A stretch of 34,159 nucleotides of DNA from Pelagicoccus sp. (GTDB lineage: Bacteria; Verrucomicrobiota; Verrucomicrobiia; Opitutales; Opitutaceae): the NCBI GenBank assembly GCA_028284635.1, contig JANQRJ010000041.1, positions 1-34,159 of the forward strand, written 5' to 3'. The translations under genes and the position numbers were made by a program. A model generated the notes under the pieces. It made no database searches. It was not told where the DNA came from and was given only the letters and a program-made list of their open reading frames with translations. This document shows positions 1 through 8,025 of the stretch, piece by piece. Numbering within the stretch: position 1 is the first letter of the stretch; every line of letters starts with the position of its first letter.

Positions 1-2
1 AT

Positions 3-59
3 GCTCCGTCATTGCCGCGGAGCCTACAGAGGGAACAACCGGTGCGGCAACGACGGAGC
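3..59. repeat. Inverted repeat, 16-nt arms, GTAG tetranucleotide in loop side
   Basis: Arms at 3-18 and 44-59 are reverse complements with one mismatch (GCTCCGTCATTGCCGC against GCGGCAACGACGGAGC). CTAC at 24-27 means the minus strand reads GTAG followed by GCTCCG...CGGAGC, itself a small hairpin. This matches the layout of the other GTAG-headed palindromes in the window. Confidence 0.7.
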
Positions 60-174
60 GTTGCCCTCCAAAGGATGCTTCTTACGTTAAGTTGACGCCA
101 ATGTGCAGAGCGGGACCGCGTCCGTCGCTAGCCCTGAGCTTGTCGAAGGGCAGTGCAGGATCCAACTGATGCGG

Positions 175-198
175 ACGCTGGCTGAAGCTCCGCGCTAC
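175..198 (-). repeat. GTAG-headed REP-like half element
   Basis: On the minus strand this reads GTAGCGCGGAGCTTCAGCC and then AGCGT. The first 14 bases are identical to the arms of the inverted repeat at 29308-29446, and the following bases differ at a few positions. Here only one copy is visible, without an inverted partner. Confidence 0.65.
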
Positions 199-240
199 GG
201 ATGAGGTTTCCTAGAACTCCCAGATCCTTTCGATACGGCG

Positions 241-2481
241 CTATTTTAAGGAGACGGCTTCGTCGGAGTATTCGATGCTTTCATTTGCGTTGAGGCTGAT
301 CTGAAGCTGAATCCAACCGTCCTTTTCCGTCATTTCGTATTCGCTTAGTTGCGATGCTTCCAGTCTCTCCTTGTCTGCCGCTTTTAGGTGAAGCGTCAGA
401 TTGCGAGTTTGCGTCGATGTGATCTTGAATGAGCTTAGGTGGCCTTCCTTCATCTGGGCGCTCACGATAAAGCCTCCTTCCGCTCGCAGGTTTTCGAAGC
501 TAGCGTCTTTCCACGAATCGGGTGTTCCTGGGAAAAGGCGAATTGCGTAGCGGGTTAGGTCTTGGCCAGAGCTTTGCAGGAGCATCTCATGAACAATAGC
601 GGCGGCAGAGAAGGGCGTCTCGATAACCGGTCCACTCTCTACATAGAAAGTGTTTGGAGTGCCGTAGTCTTCGAAATAGATGCGCATCTGTTCGTAAGCT
701 GTCTCTGGATCTCCAAGGAGAATATACATAGCAGCGGCCCCGGTACGGCTATAGCCTTTGTAACTCCAGTTGTTGATGATCTCCTGGTTGATCCAGTGGT
801 CGACGCTCTTCCTGTAAAGCGACTTCTGCTCTGGATCTTCAAGGTCGACCAGTTGCAAAGGGTAGAGGCTGACCAAGTGAGAGTAGTGTCTGTGAGCTTG
901 CTCTATCTTGACGTCTTTTCCCAGCATGATTCCCGTCTCGGGATCGACATGAAGTGGAGCGAGACTGTCGAGAGCCTCTTGGTAGCGAGCGGCGTCTGGA
1001 TCTTCCAGCTGAAAGGTCTGATCGATGAGAATAGCGGTTTGAAGGCCCCAGTGCAGGAATCCCAGGTTGTAGGCGGTGTCGATAGTAAAAACCTCTTCGC
1101 CGTTCCATTTGTATTCCGGAGAAATGTCCCTTGGCGTGTGGAGGATGCCTTCGCTATCTACCAAGCAATGATGGAGAAGGAAATTTATGCCACGTTTCAG
1201 CATGGGATAGAATTTCTCCTGCATGCGTTCGGAATCTGGATACACGTTTAGGAAGTGCCAATAGTTGTGCAGTATCCAAAGGAAGTTTCCGTATTCGTTT
1301 TTGAAGCTTCCGGGCGCATAGGGACTGAAGCTGCGGCCGGATGTCGCGGAATCCTTGCGCAGCGATTCGTCGGGGACCGTTTGGATGAAAAGGCTCTGGT
1401 TTTCGTCTATGAAGTCGGTGAGCGTCGAGGCGATTTCCGGCTTGTTGGCGACGGACATCGGGAGATAAGTGAGCTGGATATTGAGATTGGCCCAGATCCT
1501 TCCCCAGCTTGTGGCCCGAAACCAGGGGCCCATAAGATCGATCGGCAGATTTCCTTTGCGAGTCGCGGCAGCCATTTTGTATATTTGCCACTTGTAGTAT
1601 GCCTCCATTTTCTTGTCCGGAATCGATATATTCGATTCTTCGTAGTAGGTCTGCCACCAGAGGCGATGTCGCTCTCGATGCTCTTCGTAGCCCTGTTCGG
1701 CGAGGCGATTGAGGATCTCGAGCTCCTGCTTGACCATGCGTTTCTGGTCTGCTACACTCAGGTTTGAGCGACTGTATTCGGTGCGCCATGCGAGCAAGTG
1801 GCTTCCGTTGCCAAGGTCCTCCAGTCTCCAAACGAGAGTGTAGGCCTTTCCCTCGCTCAAAGGCACAAGTCTAGCGTGGGTATCTTTGTTTTGAATGCTG
1901 ATTTCCGTTGGCAGATTTTCCGCTTTCCTGATGGATTCTATTGCGGACTGATATTCAGGTCTGCTGTAGTCTATGATGCTTTCGTGCCTGACTTGGATGA
2001 TTTCGGCGATCGCCCTTCGCAGCTTTCGAGTTTGAATGCCGGGGATTGAGAAGTGGCTGATGTCTATCGATTCGCCTCCTGTCGTTTGGAATAGAACCAG
2101 ATTCAGATTTTCATCCGACACGGTGATCGCTTGAAAGGCGATTTCGCCTTGGTCTGTCTGAATAGTTCCGGTGGCCTCTGCGTTTTGCATCGAGAGTCGC
2201 ATTGAAAAGGCCTGAGGCTGACCGTTCGCGTGCAGGACGAACTTGCCGATCGGCAGGCGATTGTTGTCATCATAGATACGAGTGTCGCCGATATCGAAGT
2301 GGAGGATCTCCCCTTCGCTAGCCCAGATGTTCGTGCCTTGCTCGCCATTGCCTAGAAAGGCGCCTTCCTGATAAGCGCTTGGCGCTTCGTTCCACGTGAG
2401 ATCGAAGAATTCGTCTGCCGCAAGATTTAGGGAGTGTAGGGAAAGCATGGCGATTGCGATGATGTGCTGGATTCGTTTCAT
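241..2481 (-). CDS. Secreted GH95-family-like glycoside hydrolase (putative alpha-L-fucosidase)
   Basis: A 746-residue protein with an N-terminal signal peptide (about residues 1-22, cleavage after NLAA). The early segment with GNGEQGTNIWASEG (about 44-57) matches the opening of GH95 enzymes, where a conserved GNG..GA.V motif is found. The catalytic (alpha/alpha)6 barrel carries NLNIQ (N332 and N334, equivalent to the paired catalytic asparagines), SPEY (454-457, the region of the catalytic acid), and HRHYSH (530-535). GH95 enzymes release L-fucose or L-galactose from plant, algal or host glycans, usually in the periplasm or outside the cell. Length is typical. The ATG at 2481 leads directly into the signal peptide; no clear Shine-Dalgarno is present. 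It lies 73 bp downstream of the SLC13 transporter on the same strand, so co-transcription is possible. Family assignment is fairly secure; substrate is inferred. Confidence 0.8.
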   Translation of the reverse strand: MKRIQHIIAIAMLSLHSLNLAADEFFDLTWNEAPSAYQEGAFLGNGEQGTNIWASEGEILHFDIGDTRIYDDNNRLPIGKFVLHANGQPQAFSMRLSMQNAEATGTIQTDQGEIAFQAITVSDENLNLVLFQTTGGESIDISHFSIPGIQTRKLRRAIAEIIQVRHESIIDYSRPEYQSAIESIRKAENLPTEISIQNKDTHARLVPLSEGKAYTLVWRLEDLGNGSHLLAWRTEYSRSNLSVADQKRMVKQELEILNRLAEQGYEEHRERHRLWWQTYYEESNISIPDKKMEAYYKWQIYKMAAATRKGNLPIDLMGPWFRATSWGRIWANLNIQLTYLPMSVANKPEIASTLTDFIDENQSLFIQTVPDESLRKDSATSGRSFSPYAPGSFKNEYGNFLWILHNYWHFLNVYPDSERMQEKFYPMLKRGINFLLHHCLVDSEGILHTPRDISPEYKWNGEEVFTIDTAYNLGFLHWGLQTAILIDQTFQLEDPDAARYQEALDSLAPLHVDPETGIMLGKDVKIEQAHRHYSHLVSLYPLQLVDLEDPEQKSLYRKSVDHWINQEIINNWSYKGYSRTGAAAMYILLGDPETAYEQMRIYFEDYGTPNTFYVESGPVIETPFSAAAIVHEMLLQSSGQDLTRYAIRLFPGTPDSWKDASFENLRAEGGFIVSAQMKEGHLSSFKITSTQTRNLTLHLKAADKERLEASQLSEYEMTEKDGWIQLQISLNANESIEYSDEAVSLK

Positions 2482-2554
2482 TGAGTTTTATTCGTGCGAT
2501 AGTTCGGATTGAGTGGTCATTCGAAACGCGTATAGCGCAAGGGGAAAGGCTCTC

Positions 2555-4351
2555 TCAGAAGTCCCAGATCATGGGAATTATAACCACGCTGGCGGTAAAG
2601 CAGGTCAGGTTGAGCGGCAGACCGAATTTCAGGAAGTCGGAGAAGCGGTAGCCGCCGGCGCCGTAGACGTAGGTGTTGGTCTGATACCCGATGGGCGTGG
2701 CGAAGCTGGCGGAGGCGGCGATGGCGACGGCGAAGATGAAGGGGCGCACTTCCACCCCTAGAGTATGGGCGATGCCGATGGCCAGGGTGGCCATGAGTAC
2801 GGCGGCGGCGTTGTTGGAGAGCACTTCAGTCAGAATATTGGTCAGCAAGTAAACGCAGGCGAGCATGACGTAGGGGCGCCAGGCCTCGCTGGTGAAGTGG
2901 GTCACGCCGCCTATGAGCTGGTTGGCGAGCCAGTCGGAGGCCCCGGTCTTGGACATGGCCATACCGAGGCTGAGCATGCCAAAGATGATGAACAGGATGT
3001 TCCATTGCACTGCGGCGTATCCGTCTTTTGGGCGCAGGCAATTTGTCGCGAAGAGAAATATGCAGCCAACCACGGCTGCTACCTCGATGCGGACCACTCC
3101 GGTAGCGGCGCAGGCGACTACGGCGCCGATGGTGGCGATGACCGAGATGCTTTTGCGCTTTTCGATCTTGGAGGGGACGGCTCGATCTTCCATGAGGATG
3201 ATGTCCTCGCTGCCGCTGGTGTTGGCGATGGCCTGTTCGGTGCCGAGCAGCAGGAGGGTATCGCCGAATGCCAGGCGGAGGGTGCCAAGCTGGTCGCGCA
3301 GGTTTCGTCCGTTGCGGTGGATGGCGAGCACGGCGAGGCGATAGCGTTGGTGGAAGTTCACCTCCTCGAGCGTCTTTCCGAGAATCTGGGAATTGGGGCC
3401 TAGGATGCCTTCGACGATGAGGCCCTCGCTAGCGTTGATGTGCTCGAGGCCGAGTTTGCGTTCCGCTTCGAAGTTGATGCCCTCGATGCTGCGGGCCTTG
3501 GCGAGTCCCGAGGCGCGACAGGCGAGGAAGAGGCGGTCGCCAGCCTGGAGTCTCAGCTCGTGCATGCGGCCTTGCAGAGACACTCCGGAGCGAATCAGAT
3601 CCGTCACGCGCATGCCGCTGGCCTTTTTGAAGCCTGCTTCCTTGAGGGTCTTCCCGATGGCGTTGGAGCCAACGTTTACGAAGGCTTCCGCGATATACTC
3701 TCGGCGCTCGTCCTCGCTGAGAATGGAGGTCAAGGTTTCGCGAGTCGGCAGCAGTCTGTTTCCAAACAGAGTTATATAGAGGAGACCTGCGAGGAAAACG
3801 GGCAGGCCGACGAAGGCGAATTCGAACATGCCGAGAGGCGGCTCGCCGGCGGTTTCGGCTATGCCGCTCACGATGATATTGGTGCTGGTGCCGAGCAGGG
3901 TACAGGTGCCGCCGAGGATGGAGGCGTAGGAGAGGGGGATGAGTACCTTCGAGCCGGCTATTCCCATCTTGCTCGCCAGGGTGAGCACGATAGGCAGCAT
4001 GACGACCACGACGGGGGTATTGTTGATGAAGCCGGAGACGACTCCCGCGATGACCATGATGAGCAGGAGGAAGGGGCGGTAGCTGAAGCGGCTGAGGCCT
4101 TGCAAGGAGCCGGCGAGGACGTTGATGACGCCGACCTTTTCCAATGCGGCGCTGAGAATGAACATGGCCCCGACGGTGATCGGCGCGGGATTGGCGAAGA
4201 CGGAGAAGGCTTCCCGGGAGTCGAGGATGCCGGTAGCGAGCAGAAGAGCGAAGACGCACAGTGCGGTGACGTCGGGAGACACCTTTTCCCAAACGAAGCT
4301 GGCTAGAGCCAGTATTAGAAGGGTGAATACGAATGCGATTTCCCAGGTCAT
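2555..4351 (-). CDS. SLC13/DASS-family anion permease with two RCK_C (TrkA-C) domains
   Basis: A 598-residue inner-membrane transporter. Two hydrophobic halves (about 1-200 and 400-598) flank a soluble insert of about 200 residues holding two RCK_C-like regulatory domains (about 215-300 and 305-385). The DASS signature occurs twice: NNTPVVVVMLP (110-120) with GTSTN (154-158) in the first half, and SNNAAAV (512-518) with PIGYQTN (553-559) in the second. Family members import sulfate, dicarboxylates or other anions, often with sodium. Proteins with this insert are commonly annotated as sulfate or unspecified anion permeases, so the substrate cannot be fixed from sequence. The start at 4351 begins the first transmembrane helix directly. 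The gene lies upstream of the GH95-like gene on the same strand, so a role in handling products of glycan breakdown (for example sulfate) is possible but unproven. Confidence 0.85.
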   Translation of the reverse strand: MTWEIAFVFTLLILALASFVWEKVSPDVTALCVFALLLATGILDSREAFSVFANPAPITVGAMFILSAALEKVGVINVLAGSLQGLSRFSYRPFLLLIMVIAGVVSGFINNTPVVVVMLPIVLTLASKMGIAGSKVLIPLSYASILGGTCTLLGTSTNIIVSGIAETAGEPPLGMFEFAFVGLPVFLAGLLYITLFGNRLLPTRETLTSILSEDERREYIAEAFVNVGSNAIGKTLKEAGFKKASGMRVTDLIRSGVSLQGRMHELRLQAGDRLFLACRASGLAKARSIEGINFEAERKLGLEHINASEGLIVEGILGPNSQILGKTLEEVNFHQRYRLAVLAIHRNGRNLRDQLGTLRLAFGDTLLLLGTEQAIANTSGSEDIILMEDRAVPSKIEKRKSISVIATIGAVVACAATGVVRIEVAAVVGCIFLFATNCLRPKDGYAAVQWNILFIIFGMLSLGMAMSKTGASDWLANQLIGGVTHFTSEAWRPYVMLACVYLLTNILTEVLSNNAAAVLMATLAIGIAHTLGVEVRPFIFAVAIAASASFATPIGYQTNTYVYGAGGYRFSDFLKFGLPLNLTCFTASVVIIPMIWDF

Positions 4352-4454
4352 GAGGAGAAGCGAAAAGCTAAGAGCTAAGAGTGAAAAGCGGGGATGGGGG
4401 GAGTGGCACGGGGTTTGGGCCCGCGTTTTTGGGGAGTGGATCTTGAGCGAAGGT

Positions 4455-4484
4455 CGCGGTCCCGCTACGCGGGATCCGCGCTAC
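4455..4484 (-). repeat. GTAG-headed REP-like hairpin overlapping a stop codon
   Basis: The minus strand reads GTAGCGCGGATCCCGC, then GTAGCGGGACCGCG. The core forms the hairpin CGCGGTCCCGC-TAC-GCGGGATCCGCG with two internal mismatches. The TAG inside GTAG (complement of 4481-4483) is the stop codon of the DUF420 gene. Near-identical units occur at 13228 and 13373. The rest of the 4352-4480 gap shows no further gene. Confidence 0.75.
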
Positions 4485-4915
4485 GTGGCTGGCGGGTACC
4501 AGACGTAGAGGAACTGGTACACGAGCACGCCGGTGATCGATACGTAAAGCCAGATTGGATAGGTGAAGCGGGCCCATTTCTTGTGCTGTTCGCGTCGATA
4601 CTTTATCCCGAGGTAGGCGGTACGCAAGACTAGGGGCACGATGGCCATGGCGAGCAGGACGTGGGTGATCAGCATTATGTAGTAGACCCATGCTGCCAGT
4701 CCCTCGCCGCTGAAGGGTGTGTTTTCCCAGTTCTTGAGGTACTTGTGCGTGACGTAGCCGACGAGGAAGATGGCGGAAGCGACGAGCGAAGCGATCATGA
4801 AAAAGCGGTGAGCCTTCTCCTTGCCCATCTTGATGGCGACGAGGCCGGATATTATGAGCGTGGTGGCGAGGGCGTTGAGGCAGGCGTTGAGGGCGGGGAT
4901 GTCGTTGACCGTCAT
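4481..4915 (-). CDS. DUF420 membrane protein, CtaM-like cytochrome oxidase assembly factor
   Basis: A 144-residue protein with four predicted transmembrane helices (about 10-28, 38-56, 75-97, 118-139). It carries the family pattern: N-terminal PALNACLNALATTLIISG, AHRFFM (35-40), H57, ITHVLLA (83-89), and HKKWARFTYPIWLYVSITGV (111-130). DUF420 proteins include Bacillus CtaM, which is needed for assembly of haem-copper oxidases. The neighbours ctaB and ctaA support that role. The ATG at 4913-4915 overlaps the TGA of the preceding 50-codon ORF as ATGA, suggesting translational coupling. The stop codon lies within a GTAG-headed repeat. Family call is strong; the exact function is by analogy. Confidence 0.87.
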   Translation of the reverse strand: MTVNDIPALNACLNALATTLIISGLVAIKMGKEKAHRFFMIASLVASAIFLVGYVTHKYLKNWENTPFSGEGLAAWVYYIMLITHVLLAMAIVPLVLRTAYLGIKYRREQHKKWARFTYPIWLYVSITGVLVYQFLYVWYPPAT

Positions 4916-5064
4916 GATGCGAGTTGCTTTGTCAGGATCCCGCTTCGCAGGAGGTAGGCGACGCTTTGCGTCGGAAGGGTTTTCATATATCTTGATGAAC
5001 CTTTCGTCGCCTCGGCGACGCCTATTTGAAGCGAGGCTTCAACCTGATGAATTGTCTTCGTCAT
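4912..5064 (-). CDS. Possible 50-residue protein coupled between ctaB and DUF420 gene
   Basis: This short reading frame begins with MTKTIHQVEASLQ and ends ILTKQLAS. Its ATG (5062-5064) overlaps the ctaB stop as ATGA, and its TGA (4912-4914) overlaps the DUF420 start codon as ATGA. The frame therefore exactly tiles the gap, the arrangement of translationally coupled genes. Against it, the DNA contains three small hairpins (TTGAAGC-GAG-GCTTCAA, GTCGCC-TC-GGCGAC, CGACGC-TTT-GCGTCG), so it could be a repeat insertion that happens to stay open. There is no signal peptide, membrane segment or recognised domain. It might be a coupling leader for DUF420 translation, a small protein, or repeat-derived read-through. 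Confidence 0.42.
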   Translation of the reverse strand: MTKTIHQVEASLQIGVAEATKGSSRYMKTLPTQSVAYLLRSGILTKQLAS

Positions 5065-5999
5065 GATGCAAGCAGCCAACGGTCGATCACGAGGGAGAAG
5101 AGCACTGCTGGCAGGTAGAGGATCGAATTGAAGAAGAGCTTGCGGGCCGGCTGATCGCGGTTGTCGGCTCGGGCGAAGGCGATCGAGCGGACGAGAATCC
5201 AGATTCCGAATACGGTAGCAATGGTGGCGTAGAGCCAGGAGCTGTGGCCGAGCGCGACGGGCAGGAGGCTGACGATTAGCAGGGCGACGGCGTTGAGGGC
5301 GGCCCAGATGCCGGCTTGGCGGCCGGTGGGATCGACGACGGTCAGCATGGGGAAGCCGGCGGAGGCGTAATCCTGGCGAAAAGTCCAGGCGATGGCCATG
5401 AAGTGCGGGATTTGCCAGAAGGCGAGCACGCCGAAGAGAATCCAGCCGAGAACGGAGATCTGTCCCTCGGCGGCGGCCCAACCGATGAGTGGGGGCAAGG
5501 CTCCGGGGACGGCTCCGATCTCGGTCGCCCAGCGAGTCTTGAGCTTGAGCGGCGTGTAGACGAGCACGTAGGTGAGGATGGTGGCGAGACCGAGCATGCC
5601 GGCCAGTAGATTGGCTCCCAGGGAGAGCTGGGCGATGCCGGCGATGCTGAGGGCGATGCCCAGGAGCAGGGCGGTTGCCGAGGTGACCTGGCCGGCGGGC
5701 AGAGGCCGCTCGCGGGTCCTCTTCATGATGGCGTCAGTTTCCTTTTCGTACCACTGGTTTAGGGTGGCGGCGCCGGCGGCGCAGAGCGCGGTGCCCATGA
5801 TGAAGTTGAGCAGCAGCCACGGGTCTTGCCCTGGCTGGGCGGCGAGATAGCCGACCAGGGCGGTGATCACGGATAGCAGGCTGAGTCTTGGCTTGGTGAG
5901 CTCGTAGTAGGCGGACCAGGCGATAGCCTTGCTTGCGTTGTCGGTAGCCAAAGGGGTCGTGGTGGGGATGCCGAGGCGGTCTGTCTGCTTCAGATTCAC
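5061..5999 (-). CDS. ctaB: Protohaem IX farnesyltransferase (haem O synthase)
   Basis: A 312-residue UbiA-superfamily prenyltransferase with about eight or nine transmembrane helices. It transfers a farnesyl group from farnesyl diphosphate to protohaem to give haem O, the step before CtaA. Visible motifs are YYELTKPRLS (31-40), NQWYEKETDAIMKRT (81-95, the prenyl-diphosphate binding motif, with Glu replacing the first Asp), YTPLKLKT (148-155) with PGALPPLIGW (165-174), and the second Asp region FRQDYASAGFPML (207-219). A much longer frame exists upstream, but the best start is GTG at 5999: it overlaps the ctaA stop as GTGA and leaves the normal family length. The stop overlaps the next small ORF as ATGA. 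Gene order ctaA-ctaB indicates a haem A operon read on the minus strand. Confidence 0.93.
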   Translation of the reverse strand: MNLKQTDRLGIPTTTPLATDNASKAIAWSAYYELTKPRLSLLSVITALVGYLAAQPGQDPWLLLNFIMGTALCAAGAATLNQWYEKETDAIMKRTRERPLPAGQVTSATALLLGIALSIAGIAQLSLGANLLAGMLGLATILTYVLVYTPLKLKTRWATEIGAVPGALPPLIGWAAAEGQISVLGWILFGVLAFWQIPHFMAIAWTFRQDYASAGFPMLTVVDPTGRQAGIWAALNAVALLIVSLLPVALGHSSWLYATIATVFGIWILVRSIAFARADNRDQPARKLFFNSILYLPAVLFSLVIDRWLLAS

Positions 6000-7045
6000 G
6001 CTTCTTGAATGGCCCCGATGCTGGAAGCCTTTTCTTCTTTGCCGGCGACTTGAGGACGCGTAGCGGGAGAGCGGGCTAGTTGGAATTTGAGGCTGCGGAA
6101 GGTCATGGACCAGCAGAGGGCGAGCGTGAAGGCTCCGTTGAGCATATGTAGAGTGGTGACGTGTTCGTTGCGTACCTTCCAGATGACGAGCGCTCCAAGC
6201 AGGCTCTGTACAAACAGGAGAACGAGAAGCATGGCGGCGGACTTGCCTAGAGCTTTGCGGCTGGCGGTCTCGCGCCAGATGCGGATGCAGTAGGCGACCA
6301 GCGCGATGGTGACGACGACGGCGCCGACGCGATGGGCGAAATGGATGCCGACCTGGAAATTGAAGGCGGGTGGAATGAGAGTGCCGTAGGGAGTGAGCGG
6401 GAAGGTGGGAATGGCGAGCCCTGCGTGGGCGTGACGCATAACGGCTCCGATGACGAGCTGTAGAACGATCGTGGAGCAGGCGACCATTCCCCAACGCGAG
6501 AGATTGCTGGCTGGACGGCTGGGAAAACCGGCGTCGCGTTCGATCCAGGAACGGCTGCAGGAAATGACGAAGGCGACGAGGAGGCAGAAGTAGAGCTGGC
6601 CGAGGGTGGCGTGGGCGACCGCGAAGCTCTGGGCGTAGAGGTTGTGGTCGATGTCGAGATTGAGGGCGTCGAGCTTCACGCGCAGCCCGCCGAGCAGGCC
6701 TTGCACGATGACGCTGACGACTAGCCAGACGCCCATCTTGCGTTGCAGGGGAGTGGTCTTGGCCACGAAAGCTGCGATGCAGAGGGCGATGGAGACCAGG
6801 CCCATGACGGTCGCGAGGAGGCGATGCGAGTGTTCGGCCGCCATTTCGCGGTCGCTGAGCCAGCCCTCGGGATTGATCGACCCGTTGGAGAGCGGCCAGT
6901 CTAGAAAAGCCATGCCGGCTCGGATGGTTGTCGTGAAGCCGCCCGCGTAAAGCAGCAGAGTAACCCAGACGAGGGCGCCGAAACTCGACCAGAAGAGGGC
7001 TGGAAGGTAACGGTTTCCCGATGGACTGTCGGCTTTTACTGGCAT
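5996..7045 (-). CDS. ctaA: Haem A synthase (COX15/CtaA family)
   Basis: A 349-residue integral membrane protein with about eight helices arranged as two four-helix halves. It oxidises the C8 methyl group of haem O to the formyl group of haem A for cytochrome aa3-type oxidases. The histidines typical of the family are visible: EHSHR (H72, H74), AHATLGQ (H145), HFAHRVG (H235, H238) and HVTTLH (H295, H300). The early GGFTTTIRAGMAFLDWP stretch (35-51) matches the family hallmark around the catalytic Glu/Asp region. It is the first gene of the minus-strand assembly operon, overlapping ctaB by 4 nt. Only 32 bp separate its start from the divergent SCO gene, so their promoters must overlap or lie within the neighbouring coding sequence. 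Confidence 0.93.
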   Translation of the reverse strand: MPVKADSPSGNRYLPALFWSSFGALVWVTLLLYAGGFTTTIRAGMAFLDWPLSNGSINPEGWLSDREMAAEHSHRLLATVMGLVSIALCIAAFVAKTTPLQRKMGVWLVVSVIVQGLLGGLRVKLDALNLDIDHNLYAQSFAVAHATLGQLYFCLLVAFVISCSRSWIERDAGFPSRPASNLSRWGMVACSTIVLQLVIGAVMRHAHAGLAIPTFPLTPYGTLIPPAFNFQVGIHFAHRVGAVVVTIALVAYCIRIWRETASRKALGKSAAMLLVLLFVQSLLGALVIWKVRNEHVTTLHMLNGAFTLALCWSMTFRSLKFQLARSPATRPQVAGKEEKASSIGAIQEA

Positions 7046-7077
7046 CTTTGAATCAGAGTGTTTTTAACCGAGACGTC

Positions 7078-8013
7078 ATGGAAAACCGTCTCTTCGCTCG
7101 TCGCTTTGCGAGACCTGCGTGCCGCGTCAAAGCGGCTCCTTTCCTACTATTGCTGGGCCTCGGGGCGATAGCAGGGCTATTGGGATGCGCCCAGAAAAAC
7201 GAAAGTCAAGCAGATGACAGTGAAGAGGGATATGCTCTATTAGGAGTGGTGGAAGCGGTCGATGCGGAGGCTAATCAACTGACGGTCGCCCACGAGGAAA
7301 TCCCCGGCTTTATGGAACCGATGACCATGGTGTTCCGAGTTGGTCCTGGGGATGTGAAAGTGGTCAAGAAAGGCGATCGCATTCGGGCTCGCTTGGTTCG
7401 AGACGAGGATGGCGGATTTCGTCTCATCAAGATCTGGCCCATCGACGAGCAGGCCGCAGCCGAAATGCGCAAAGTCAACAAGAGGCTGGCCAAACGCGTG
7501 GCCGAGCTGGAGCAAGGCTACTACATAGGGCCGGGCGAGGCCTTCCCGGACTTCGCTCTGCTCGACCAGTATGCGGAGCCGATCACGCCCGAGAGACTCG
7601 AGGGCAAGGCCTTCGTGCTGAACTTCATTTTCACTCGCTGTCAGGAGGCCAACATGTGCCCGCTCTCCACTTCCAAGATGTCTCAGCTTCAGCGTATGGC
7701 GGCTCAGAAGGGGATCGAGGACCTCGCCTTCGTCTCCGTGACCCTCGATCCGAAGTACGACACGCCTGGCGTCTTGAGGACCTATGCGGAGACCTATGGA
7801 ATCGACGGCTCGAACTTCCATTTCGTCACTGGCGAAAAGGCGGCGGTACATCAGATGATTCGCAGCATGGGGATCACCGCTATTGAGGACGGCGAGAATG
7901 TGATCCACAGCCTCGCCACTACGCTGATCGGCCCAGACCGCCAGATCGTCAAGCGCGTGGAAGGCTCCCAGTGGAAGCCGGAAGCGTTTCTCGAAGCCAT
8001 CGAGCAGCTCTAG
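7078..8013 (+). CDS. SCO1/SenC-family copper lipoprotein with N-terminal CusF-like copper-binding domain
   Basis: A 311-residue exported lipoprotein: the signal segment FLLLLGLGAIAGLLGC ends in a lipobox with C37 as the lipidated residue. Residues about 52-122 form a CusF-like copper-binding domain (HEEIPGFMEPMTMVFRV, with the Met-rich and His elements), and about 150-311 form the thioredoxin-fold SCO domain. The copper-binding cysteines are C188 and C194 (CQEANMCP) with H277 downstream. Spacing between cysteines is five residues, not the three of classical CxxxCP. SCO proteins deliver copper to the CuA centre of cytochrome oxidase. An in-frame ATG at 7021 would overlap ctaA and displace the signal peptide, so 7078 is preferred. 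It is divergent from ctaA. Confidence 0.88.
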   Translation: MENRLFARRFARPACRVKAAPFLLLLGLGAIAGLLGCAQKNESQADDSEEGYALLGVVEAVDAEANQLTVAHEEIPGFMEPMTMVFRVGPGDVKVVKKGDRIRARLVRDEDGGFRLIKIWPIDEQAAAEMRKVNKRLAKRVAELEQGYYIGPGEAFPDFALLDQYAEPITPERLEGKAFVLNFIFTRCQEANMCPLSTSKMSQLQRMAAQKGIEDLAFVSVTLDPKYDTPGVLRTYAETYGIDGSNFHFVTGEKAAVHQMIRSMGITAIEDGENVIHSLATTLIGPDRQIVKRVEGSQWKPEAFLEAIEQL

Positions 8014-8025
8014 CTGTTCGCCTTC

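Larger units (their letters stand above)
1..240. other. Non-coding left edge packed with repeat fragments
   Basis: No convincing gene is seen. The stretch holds a hairpin with 16-nt arms near its left end, a partial palindrome CCCTGAGCTTGTCGAAGGG at 132-150, and a GTAG-headed half element on the minus strand at 175-198. It follows the stop codon of the minus-strand glycosidase, so some of it may act as transcription termination or as 3' untranslated sequence. The left edge may cut an element that continues outside the window. Confidence 0.6.

Noticed and set aside
132-150. CCCTGAGCTTGTCGAAGGG as a separate mobile element
   Set aside because: Only one copy is seen here and its pairing is partial. 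I recall similar motifs in many genomes, but nothing in the window supports a separate element.
562-1251. Open frame of 229 codons opposite the GH95-like gene
   Set aside because: It is a shadow frame of the glycosidase with no domain or start support.
6000-6494. Long N-terminal extension of the ctaB frame
   Set aside because: It lies inside ctaA in another frame, adds Arg/His-rich sequence with no family match, and the GTG at 5999 with a 4-nt overlap explains the start.
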